NCBI GenBank assembly: GCA_964445135.1
Contig: CAYUJW010000015.1
Coordinates: forward strand, 1 to 20,459
Length of the DNA: 20,459 bases
From: JACOTV01 sp964445135
Lineage (GTDB): Bacteria > Patescibacteriota > Microgenomatia > UBA1406 > GWC2-37-13
Direction: 5' to 3'
Position numbers and translations under genes: made by a program. Below, one piece after another: positions 14,689 through 20,459 of the stretch; position 1 is the first letter of the stretch, and each line of letters opens with the position of its first letter. Below the pieces are notes generated by a model that worked only from the letters and a program-made list of their open reading frames with translations, searched no databases and was not told the origin of the DNA.

Positions 14689-16095
14689 ATGAGCGCCACC
14701 ACCCAACCTACGCAAATATTGTTTGAAGAAAATGGTTTTGACCGTTTTCCCCCTTCAAATACACCGTATCATCTGGAGCACATTGATGCGCCAGCTCCCA
14801 TTCAACCTGAAGTCTCAATCTTTGAATATTATTCCGTTGCAAACGAACATAGGGACATTTGTCGAATGCGAAAAAGCGGAGTGTCCGAGGCGGTTATTAC
14901 TTCGTATATTCAAGAAAATGCGGTAACGTTTGGATTGGAGTTTGCAGGTCTAGTTTCACATACTTCCATTCAATACAAACTAGATCAAAAAACTGGCGAG
15001 CTTTTGTATGTGTGTGAGGATGGGCAACATATTCGCATGCGTGATTCATATGAAGGGCTTGCAGTTGAGGCAGGTGAGGGAAGTCGTGAACACGAAGAGT
15101 ATGTCGGATACAGTCGATGTGAGGCGGCGCTTGCGGGGGGTGCGGCCTCCGCAGTCATTGTGTCACCTCCACACGCCGAAGCGGCTGAACTGGCAAGTGC
15201 TGGGTATGGCTTGGTGATGGCGATGGTTGCGGATGAGAAGGATGCCTCAAATGTCAGGCTCCACATCGTGCGATATAATGAGCATGTTGGCTCGCTCTCA
15301 ACAACAAATGCGATTGCCTCACGCCTACAGGACTCATATTTTGCGACACATGAGCGGACGCCAAGCGGGGAAGATGGACGTGTATATAAGAGTGAGTCCG
15401 AGTGTCGCACTAACCCATTTATTAGCGCGAGCGATAATCCTGAGGCCGACTTCCACATAGTGCTTCAGGCAGTTGGGGTGTCTGCCGAAAAACTACGGCT
15501 CAGCGCTTTGTATGAGGCCAAACTTCGACAAGATTTGATGCCCTATATCAATGAATATTCAAGCGCTGTCTTGTCAGGCGATGTGAGGGCGGGGCGCGAG
15601 GTATTGTCTGAATATTTCAACGCGGCAAAAGACCTCAAACGCAGGTTGGAAAATCATGTAAAAGAACAGGCGGCAGCGGGACAGATTGCGCGCGCTCGCC
15701 TTGGTTCAAGCAGCGCGCGCGGAGTGACGCTTACCGAGCAAGATCGAAAGATATTGGAAGTGGCGATGATACAAACGGGCGATGCGCGATACAAGGGTCC
15801 GGCAACAGCCCAAGCCGGTGGAAGCTGTCCCGTTTCCCAAAGTGGAAAAATGGTAAATGGACTGAGTATCGATCGGGGCTTGGCGACGGGACAAACGCCA
15901 GAGTCAATGATGGGAAGAGGAGCGATAAACACGGCCGAAAACTACAAAGATGATCCAAACTTATGTCGATGTGGCAATCGAGAACCGCACTTTCATTGTC
16001 CTGGACAAAAAGATGGAAAAGCGTGCGAGCATCCAATTACGGTTGGAAAAGGAATTTCCAAGTGCCCTTCATGTGGTCACGGAAAAACCTGCTAA
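14689..16095 (+). CDS. Unrecognised 468-residue protein under cobalamin riboswitch control, C-terminal zinc ribbons
   Basis: I do not recognise the family. The protein has no signal peptide or membrane segment and so should be cytoplasmic. The first 240 residues form an alpha/beta-looking domain that includes an Ala-rich stretch AALAGGAASAVIVSPPHA and YGLVMAMVADEKD. Residues about 270-350 are helical and charged. The last 43 residues hold Cys/His clusters: C426-R-C428, H434, H436-C437, C446-E-H448, C459-P-S-C462-G-H464 and a terminal C468, which look like two zinc ribbons. The ATG at 14689 lies 7 bases after the GGGA ribosome-binding sequence; the ATG at 14684 stops after two codons. It is not a known B12 transporter (BtuB, BtuFCD, CbrA, ECF), a corrin synthesis enzyme or a B12-independent isozyme. 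Repression by cobalamin is the family default, so it is probably made when B12 is scarce. Confidence 0.85.
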   Translation: MSATTQPTQILFEENGFDRFPPSNTPYHLEHIDAPAPIQPEVSIFEYYSVANEHRDICRMRKSGVSEAVITSYIQENAVTFGLEFAGLVSHTSIQYKLDQKTGELLYVCEDGQHIRMRDSYEGLAVEAGEGSREHEEYVGYSRCEAALAGGAASAVIVSPPHAEAAELASAGYGLVMAMVADEKDASNVRLHIVRYNEHVGSLSTTNAIASRLQDSYFATHERTPSGEDGRVYKSESECRTNPFISASDNPEADFHIVLQAVGVSAEKLRLSALYEAKLRQDLMPYINEYSSAVLSGDVRAGREVLSEYFNAAKDLKRRLENHVKEQAAAGQIARARLGSSSARGVTLTEQDRKILEVAMIQTGDARYKGPATAQAGGSCPVSQSGKMVNGLSIDRGLATGQTPESMMGRGAINTAENYKDDPNLCRCGNREPHFHCPGQKDGKACEHPITVGKGISKCPSCGHGKTC

Positions 16096-16098
16096 TGC

Positions 16099-16104
16099 TA
16101 TACT
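16099..16104 (+). promoter_or_regulatory. -10 hexamer TATACT
   Basis: TATACT ends 6 bases before the ATG at 16111 and starts 3 bases after the preceding stop. It gives the next gene a promoter that bypasses the riboswitch. Confidence 0.6.
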
Positions 16105-16110
16105 GTAATC

Positions 16111-16542
16111 ATGGCCGATGATCAAAGAACACATACCCCACTTGCCCCTCAGCTAAATCCACAGCAGTCAATTACTGGGAATGCAGGAAAAGAAGGTGAA
16201 CCAATTGGAGTGGGAAGGGCGGCTTCTGTTGAGGTCCCGAAGCCTGTCGAAAAGCCGAAGAGCGATGATGTCTCCGCCTACATTGAGGAGCAAGATAAGA
16301 AGGTGCACATTCCCCAGGCACTTCGGGCAATTGGCGTGTCAAGAGGGCGAGACGAATCGGTTGATTTGGAGGCTGAGGGTCCACAACTTCCCCTGACTGA
16401 TGAGGAGATTGCGGCCGGGCTCAAACAGCCGCTTAACACCACTGGTCGATGGCTGTCTGCCTTGATGCTCTATATGCTGCAACAGTCCCACTACACGATT
16501 CGTACGGTGAAGGGTCACGTGCAGCGAGTATTTAAACCGTAA
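16111..16542 (+). CDS. Small conserved-looking hypothetical protein, 143 residues
   Basis: I cannot name a family. The first 55 residues are polar and probably disordered (rich in P, Q, E, K). A folded part follows, with HIPQALRAIGV and PLTDEEIAAGLKQPLNTTGRWLSALMLYMLQQSHYTIR, ending in a basic tail (VKGHVQRVFKP). I have an impression that short proteins with an LTDEEI..GL.QP..-x-RWL block recur in Patescibacteria, but I cannot verify it here. The helix near residues 112-126 is amphipathic to hydrophobic and could lie on a membrane. It has its own leaderless promoter, so its position after the riboswitch gene may not mean shared control. Confidence 0.75.
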   Translation: MADDQRTHTPLAPQLNPQQSITGNAGKEGEPIGVGRAASVEVPKPVEKPKSDDVSAYIEEQDKKVHIPQALRAIGVSRGRDESVDLEAEGPQLPLTDEEIAAGLKQPLNTTGRWLSALMLYMLQQSHYTIRTVKGHVQRVFKP

Positions 16543-16593
16543 GATATTTGGGGCAGATGCGTAATCTCAAAGCCAAAAATCACCAACTTGGCT

Positions 16594-16599
16594 TATAAT
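16594..16599 (+). promoter_or_regulatory. -10 hexamer TATAAT deciding a GTG start
   Basis: TATAAT ends 6 bases before the in-frame GTG at 16606. In-frame codons further 5' (TTG 16588, GTG 16600) overlap or touch the hexamer. Confidence 0.6.
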
Positions 16600-16605
16600 G
16601 TGGGT

Positions 16606-17061
16606 GTGAATAATAAAGGATATGTCACCGCCCTTGCCCTCATTTCAATTGGAGTTTTGTCATTTTTGGCGCTTCTTTACTTCTTTTCACGTTCGCAGCT
16701 GGCTCAAAACCTATTTCCCACTCTTGCCAAAAGTCGCTCAGGCAGCACTCTTGGGGTGTTTGCGCAAAATAGTACTCGAACAGGAAATCTTGGTGCATCG
16801 ATGAATGCGACTCCTGCGGTGAGTCGTACTCCAACTCCGACTGTTGTTCAGACGCCAACAATAACTCGCGCCCCCAATTCCCCAAGTTCGCTTGTTACCC
16901 AAAACACCCAATCTGTACGCCCCACAGTGCGCCCTACAATTGCTCCAACTCAAGTATCTACCGTGAAAAGTATTCCTGCCTCAGGTACGCCGACTATTCT
17001 TATTGTCACCATGCCGCTCCTGTTGGCCACTGGAATGGCGATTCGTCAACGCGCGAAGTAA
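16606..17061 (+). CDS. Wall-anchored Thr/Pro-rich surface protein, probable sortase substrate
   Basis: The 151-residue protein starts with an N-terminal hydrophobic segment (about residues 7-24) that can act as signal peptide or anchor. A long linker rich in T, P, S and V follows (TPTPTVVQTPTITRAP and similar). The C-terminus is IPASG, then a hydrophobic stretch, then RQRAK. An LPXTG-like pentapeptide, a hydrophobic segment and a positive tail together make a cell-wall sorting signal. The convergent gene 16 bases downstream encodes a sortase, so enzyme and substrate are neighbours. No folded domain is evident; it may be a stalk or spacer. The GTG start is chosen from the -10 hexamer at 16594-16599. 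The class of sortase that accepts IPASG is not certain. Confidence 0.72.
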   Translation: MNNKGYVTALALISIGVLSFLALLYFFSRSQLAQNLFPTLAKSRSGSTLGVFAQNSTRTGNLGASMNATPAVSRTPTPTVVQTPTITRAPNSPSSLVTQNTQSVRPTVRPTIAPTQVSTVKSIPASGTPTILIVTMPLLLATGMAIRQRAK

Positions 17062-17077
17062 GAAGAGTAGCAAAGAG

Positions 17078-17797
17078 TTATTCAACAAGCTGTGCCGACA
17101 CCACAAAGCGATCAGAATAGGTGCCTGCATTATATTGCCATGTTCCGTGGCAGGTGATGAGGTTTAGGTATTTTCCATCTTGTTTTTCAAATACTTCAGC
17201 AATGGGAAAGGTGTTTTCGGGATAGCTCGCCGTCGCAATTGTTCGATAGGTAAACGTGCGTCCTGCCTCATCAATCACCTGAAATTCATCACCCACCACC
17301 ATTTGTGATAGGTAATAAAAGATAGCGGGCGACCCATCTGACGCGTCCAAATGACCTGCCACTACCGCACTTCCCTGGGCCCCCGGCTTTGTGCCTGGCG
17401 CAAACCACCCAACGGTATCAAACCCAACGGGTGTATCCATTGCGCCATCTGGGGTCACACCAACATGCTCGACCGCCGCATCAACTGCAAGTTTAGGTAT
17501 TTGAATTCGTACGGGACTATAAAAAGCGGGGGTTGGCGTGGGCGTTGCAGTTGGAATCAAGGTTGGAGCAGGTGTGGGGGTTGGAGTCGTTCCAATGAGT
17601 ATGCTTTGGAGCGTGTGTCCAGGCTGATCGGATGCAAGCGTTGTCTGGGGCGACTCAGGTGATGCGTATACCGCAGCCCTCAGAAGCATAACCATTCCGA
17701 TAAGGGTAGTGAAAAAAATAAAAGAAGCACCGATGACGAGTGTTTTGACGCCTGGCGTCTGAACAACAAGGCGCCCAACTGACTGAACAGGTTGCAT
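17078..17797 (-). CDS. Sortase (class E/F-like transpeptidase)
   Basis: Sortases cut a C-terminal sorting signal and join the protein to a cell-wall acceptor outside the membrane. The 239-residue protein has one N-terminal transmembrane helix (about 17-44) and a Thr/Pro linker (70-90, TPTPTPAP type). A sortase barrel from about 94 begins RIQIPKLAVDAAVEHVGV. The catalytic residues are His 149 (VVAGHLD), Cys 216 (LITCHGTW) and Arg 230 (YSDRFVV). TC-x-G near the Cys and the short form suggest class E or F rather than A or B. The ATG at 17797 lies 6 bases after TATAAT on the minus strand. It is convergent with the likely substrate gene, so any co-regulation would need separate promoters. Confidence 0.92.
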   Translation of the reverse strand: MQPVQSVGRLVVQTPGVKTLVIGASFIFFTTLIGMVMLLRAAVYASPESPQTTLASDQPGHTLQSILIGTTPTPTPAPTLIPTATPTPTPAFYSPVRIQIPKLAVDAAVEHVGVTPDGAMDTPVGFDTVGWFAPGTKPGAQGSAVVAGHLDASDGSPAIFYYLSQMVVGDEFQVIDEAGRTFTYRTIATASYPENTFPIAEVFEKQDGKYLNLITCHGTWQYNAGTYSDRFVVSAQLVE

Positions 17798-17803
17798 GTA
17801 TTA

Positions 17804-17809
17804 ATTATA
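17804..17809 (-). promoter_or_regulatory. -10 hexamer TATAAT of the sortase gene
   Basis: Consensus TATAAT on the minus strand ends 6 bases before the ATG at 17797. The 17860 gene diverges from it across 62 bases. Confidence 0.65.
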
Positions 17810-17844
17810 CCTCGCACCCAGATGAAATGCTATAGGATATATGT

Positions 17845-17850
17845 TATACT
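17845..17850 (+). promoter_or_regulatory. Extended -10 TGTTATACT
   Basis: TATACT is preceded by TG plus one base (17842-17844), the extended -10 form that can work without a -35. It ends 9 bases before the ATG at 17860. Confidence 0.65.
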
Positions 17851-17859
17851 ATTTTCATC

Positions 17860-18450
17860 ATGCTAGCCGAAAGACAAATGAGCCGTGAAGCCGCACCTGT
17901 TGTGTCTGAGACATTTATCAACGCACTGCAAAGTGCGGTGTCTGAAGTGTCGGGCGCGACCAATGGAGAAGCATTCACGGCGGCAATGCTTGGTAAGTGT
18001 CAGGAGGCCACGCATGCGCTCGTATACTACCTACTTGAACAACCCGACATTTATGAACATGTGGCCATATTAGCCTGTCACAATATGCCAAAAGAACATG
18101 CAACGGGCTGGCTTTCGCATTATGGGGTACTCGCAAAACCGAAAGGCGGAGTCTGGCACGCAACAAGTCCGGCAAATTATCGTCATGATCGCATCGAGCA
18201 TCGAGTTGCGGCCGGACGTTTGGACGATGTGTTGGCTCAGTATCAACAGATGGAAGGTGGAATATGGGTAAGCCCTGAATATGTCCATCAGACGCTCATG
18301 GCCGCCGAAGTCCCCGGCGATTTTGAGGTGGATCAACACGGTAATACGCACATTGTAACAACTGCGCTTGAGACCGATGGGCGCTACAGAGAATCTCCCT
18401 TTTTTATGCGATCACGACCCTATGTCTACCAAGTTGGGCCGGCTGTCTAA
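17860..18450 (+). CDS. Hypothetical protein, 196 residues, possible Cys-His hydrolase
   Basis: I do not recognise the family. The protein is soluble with no signal peptide. Residues 45-106 contain GKCQEATHALVYYLLEQ (Cys 47), LSHYGVLAKPKG (His 87) and GGVWHATSPANY (His 100, Asn 106). The order of a Cys at the start of a helix, then a His on a strand, then a W-H/D-x-S-P-x-N segment recalls papain-fold or transglutaminase-like enzymes. This is pattern only, with no established homology. A convergent unknown gene overlaps its stop. It could be an amidase, a protease or an inactive fold member, and the alternative of a non-enzymatic lineage-specific protein stands. Confidence 0.75.
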   Translation: MLAERQMSREAAPVVSETFINALQSAVSEVSGATNGEAFTAAMLGKCQEATHALVYYLLEQPDIYEHVAILACHNMPKEHATGWLSHYGVLAKPKGGVWHATSPANYRHDRIEHRVAAGRLDDVLAQYQQMEGGIWVSPEYVHQTLMAAEVPGDFEVDQHGNTHIVTTALETDGRYRESPFFMRSRPYVYQVGPAV

Positions 18451-19592
18451 TCTCCTCTATAGTAGCTGGGTGATTGTACTTGTGTCCTGAGCGCCTCATA
18501 AACTTGCTCGGTAAGTTCGGCTGGTGGGTCAAAAACTGGATGGTTGGGATCAGGCTCACGCTTGATGACGTGGTACATATTTTCAACACCACCAAATCCA
18601 GGAGTCGGGTGAATCGTTGGCGATACAGCCACGGCCAGGCCAAAGTGAGCGCGCTCTTCATCAGTTGCGGGAAGTAAGATGTAGAGCGAAAAGGCAGGTT
18701 CATCGGCAGGCACGGTTGTCATAGGTGGCATATCCGGCAGGCGTGTTGCGCGCTTTTTTTCATATAATTCGTGGTGACGGGCGATGCGGGGTTGTTCGGA
18801 GCCAGCCATCTGCCTCCACGCTTTTTTATATGCAGCAAAATTCGCGCATAGCGTGTGGGCCACTTCTTCATCCGTGGCCGAGGGCTCCATCAGAAACATA
18901 TATCCGTAGGGGGCAACGTTTCGACGCACCGCAGTTGGTAGGGATACCCCATGTTCTTGTGCATATTTTGTGACTGATTTGTTGACTTCGTTCAAAAAAG
19001 GTGCTCCATACTTGTCAGACTTAGTAAGCGCGCGTTCATTGGTTGCATTTGGCGTGTGGGCACGATCGGTGCGAAACTCACATCGATCACCAGAGGGTAG
19101 GGCGACATTTCCCACCTGGAAATGATCTGGTACTTGTGAACGGGTAACTGGCATTTCGGGCCTCCACAAAGCGCTAGCACTATTGCACACGGCGACCGTT
19201 CTCTCGTGTGGCTGGCTTTGCTGGTCAAGTACTCGGGCAGTGGTCAGCAGGGCCTTTGTATACAGAAGTCCATGGGCAAATGTGCCGGTATCAAAGACAT
19301 TAAACACCTGGGGGTTTTCATCCTTGGTATGAACGGACGGCCGATCAGCATAGACTAACTGAGCATTTGGCATCCATGGGGCGAGTGCTGGACGAACACA
19401 AACTATTTCATCAGGGTCACCAGTAGTGGTGCGATATCCTTCGCCCGGATTCCAAAAATGTTCTCGAAGGTAAGCCTGGCTATTGCGAGTGCGTATCAAA
19501 TCACCCGTCCCCGCGGTGTCTTGGCCATTTGAACCGGGACCATGAATGGTGTGGTAACCGGGGTTTGCAAAACTAGACTCGATGATTGACAT
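18447..19592 (-). CDS. Hypothetical protein, 381 residues
   Basis: I do not recognise this protein. It is soluble in appearance, with many His, Pro and Arg residues and a few scattered Cys. The N-terminal half includes FNVFDTGTFAHGLLYTKALLTTARVLDQQ; the C-terminal half includes ATDEEVAHTLCANFAAYKKAWRQMAG and PAFSLYILLPATDEERAHFGLAVAVSPT. The open frame extends 60 codons further 5', but that part is AT-rich and unlike the rest, and it overlaps the smpB promoter and start. The ATG at 19592 (MSIIESSFANPGYH) is therefore the best start. A TTG at 19619, with TATAGT 4 bases before it, is an alternative. Its TAG stop shares two bases with the TAA stop of the convergent 196-residue gene. Confidence 0.75.
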   Translation of the reverse strand: MSIIESSFANPGYHTIHGPGSNGQDTAGTGDLIRTRNSQAYLREHFWNPGEGYRTTTGDPDEIVCVRPALAPWMPNAQLVYADRPSVHTKDENPQVFNVFDTGTFAHGLLYTKALLTTARVLDQQSQPHERTVAVCNSASALWRPEMPVTRSQVPDHFQVGNVALPSGDRCEFRTDRAHTPNATNERALTKSDKYGAPFLNEVNKSVTKYAQEHGVSLPTAVRRNVAPYGYMFLMEPSATDEEVAHTLCANFAAYKKAWRQMAGSEQPRIARHHELYEKKRATRLPDMPPMTTVPADEPAFSLYILLPATDEERAHFGLAVAVSPTIHPTPGFGGVENMYHVIKREPDPNHPVFDPPAELTEQVYEALRTQVQSPSYYRGD

Positions 19593-19703
19593 ACATGTTG
19601 AAATCAGTGTATCGATCAATAATACTATAAGATATTTAGAAATACAAGATATAATATAGCTAGGCTGATAATTTGCCCAAAATAGAGTGTGTTGGTTGTC
19701 TCG

Positions 19704-19712
19704 TGGTACAAT
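19704..19712 (+). promoter_or_regulatory. Extended -10 TGGTACAAT of smpB
   Basis: TG, one base, then TACAAT (19707-19712), about 40 bases before the ATG at 19753. Unlike most genes here, smpB then has a leader with AGGGAG (19736-19741) as a ribosome-binding site 11 bases before the start. The rest of 19593-19703 is AT-rich and shows no gene. Confidence 0.55.
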
Positions 19713-19752
19713 AATGCCAGCAACAACACGCGCATAGGGAGTGTAATGAATT

Positions 19753-20208
19753 ATGAAAACAAGAATTGCCAATCGCTCATACGGGCGAGAATATGAAGAA
19801 CTTGAAACCTATACCGTAGGCATCTCTTTGACTGGGGCAGAAGTGAAGTCTATTCGCGCCGGAGCCATGAAGCTTGAAGGCTCATATGTTCGCGTCATAG
19901 GCGGTGAGCTGTGGCTTGTGGGGGCTCACATTTACCCGTACACCTACGCACGAAATGATGAATATGACCCGCAACGAAGCAGACGACTGCTGATTACCAA
20001 ACGAGAACTCACTCGCATTCGAACTAAGATGCAAGGCTCCGGCGGCCTCACTATGGCTCCCAAGTCGTGTTTTGCCAAAGGCGCACTCATCAAGCTCGAA
20101 GTGGGTCTTGTGAAAGGGCGAAAGGACCTGGCCAAGCGTAAATTAGAGAAGGCTCGCGACATATCGCGCAATGAAAAACGCGCAGCCAAAGACTACATGA
20201 AGGGGTAG
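19753..20208 (+). CDS. smpB: SsrA-binding protein SmpB
   Basis: SmpB binds tmRNA and brings it to stalled ribosomes, where it rescues them and tags the unfinished protein. The 151-residue product has the usual length. Family blocks are IANRSYGREYEELETYTVGI and LTGAEVKSIRAGAMKLEGSYVR at the N-terminus, AHIYPYTYAR in the middle, and the basic tail KRKLEKARDISRNEKRAAKDYMKG, which enters the mRNA channel. The ssrA RNA gene is not seen in the window. A Shine-Dalgarno sequence (AGGGAG) is present, so this is one of the few genes here with an ordinary leader. The next gene starts 9 bases after its stop and is probably co-transcribed. Confidence 0.97.
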   Translation: MKTRIANRSYGREYEELETYTVGISLTGAEVKSIRAGAMKLEGSYVRVIGGELWLVGAHIYPYTYARNDEYDPQRSRRLLITKRELTRIRTKMQGSGGLTMAPKSCFAKGALIKLEVGLVKGRKDLAKRKLEKARDISRNEKRAAKDYMKG

Positions 20209-20217
20209 TCATGGTAT

Positions 20218-20459
20218 ATGAAAGAGTCAGCTGTTACATACGGTAATTCCGCATATTGTCGCGAAATTGGGGTTGAAGCAAACCCCCATTGGGTGAATGC
20301 GCTCGTCGAGCGCACCACAGCTTCTTGGGAGATGATGGAGCCAGTAGAAACACCCACTTTGGCGTTTTTTGGAGGGTATCAAGGATCTGGTAAAACCAGC
20401 GTAAGTCGATGTTTATCGGAATTGATCCCAACTAGACTCATCGCACTTGATGAAATTCG
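20218..20459 (+). CDS. P-loop kinase/ATPase-like protein, N-terminal part (3' end outside window)
   Basis: The frame opens at ATG 20218, 9 bases after smpB, and runs off the window end; 80 whole codons are visible. Residues 50-62 read AFFGGYQGSGKTS, in which G-x-x-G-S-G-K-T fits a Walker A motif. The following RLIALDEI is placed like the [D]-E-I-R segment of small P-loop kinases of the AAA_33/zeta-toxin type. About 48 residues precede the P-loop, which is longer than in simple kinases. Substrate and full architecture cannot be judged from this fragment. GGGG in the smpB stop region (20202-20205) is a weak ribosome-binding site. Confidence 0.75.
   Translation, partial: MKESAVTYGNSAYCREIGVEANPHWVNALVERTTASWEMMEPVETPTLAFFGGYQGSGKTSVSRCLSELIPTRLIALDEI

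Noticed and set aside
14985..15458. Minus-strand open frame of 157 residues inside the riboswitch-controlled gene
   Set aside because: It lies wholly within a better-supported plus-strand gene, and its Ser/Ala-rich translation looks like an antisense shadow.
19593..19772. 60-residue hydrophobic N-terminal extension of the 381-residue protein
   Set aside because: The region is AT-rich promoter sequence of smpB and its extension overlaps the smpB start. Composition changes sharply at the ATG at 19592.
1..20459. CRISPR array, insertion sequence, prophage, tRNA, rRNA or tmRNA
   Set aside because: No regularly spaced repeats, transposase or phage genes were seen. I did not find cloverleaf or rRNA sequences, and no ssrA next to smpB, although structure searches by eye are limited.

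Overview
The window looks like a scaffold from a metagenome-assembled genome of a Patescibacteria (CPR) bacterium, probably of Microgenomates type. This is an inference from gene content. The signs are a VirB2-like pilin with a Cys-rich ectodomain, a coiled-coil SpoIID protein, a sortase beside a small Thr/Pro-rich wall protein, an AdoCbl-dependent ribonucleotide reductase with no B12 synthesis genes in view, tightly packed genes, and many short proteins of no recognisable family. Two runs of exactly 100 N (1352-1451 and 13333-13432) are scaffold gaps. nrdJ ends in TGA, so the standard bacterial code applies and code 25 is excluded.

Layout. 1-1286: the 3' end of rny, a small unknown gene, and comF on the minus strand. 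1491-7323: an envelope block with a VirB2-like pilin, a SpoIID/coiled-coil protein, an O-antigen ligase-like protein, a membrane-anchored unknown, thioredoxin and a membrane acyltransferase. 7324-11961: a deoxynucleotide block with a regulatory region carrying paired NrdR boxes, nrdR, a structured leader, the class II reductase gene nrdJ, an unknown gene, and a PduO-type cobalamin adenosyltransferase that makes the NrdJ cofactor. 11969-14404: a Tat-signal HEXXH metallopeptidase and purF, which is interrupted by a gap. 14417-16542: a promoter and a clear cobalamin riboswitch, then an unrecognised 468-residue protein ending in zinc ribbons, then a small unknown gene. 16594-17809: a probable sortase substrate and a convergent sortase. 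17845-19592: two convergent unknown genes. 19704-20459: smpB and the start of a P-loop kinase-like gene.

The most coherent theme is B12-dependent DNA precursor supply. NrdR appears to control its own promoter, NrdJ makes dNTPs using AdoCbl, the adenosyltransferase makes AdoCbl, thioredoxin could reduce NrdJ, and a B12 riboswitch guards a gene of unknown function 3 kb downstream. That riboswitch target is the best candidate here for an undescribed B12-related function.

A second theme is promoter layout. At least a dozen genes have a -10 hexamer ending 6-9 bases before the start codon. This implies mostly leaderless mRNAs and corrects several start codons. The exceptions (the riboswitch gene, probably nrdR, and smpB) have real 5' leaders.
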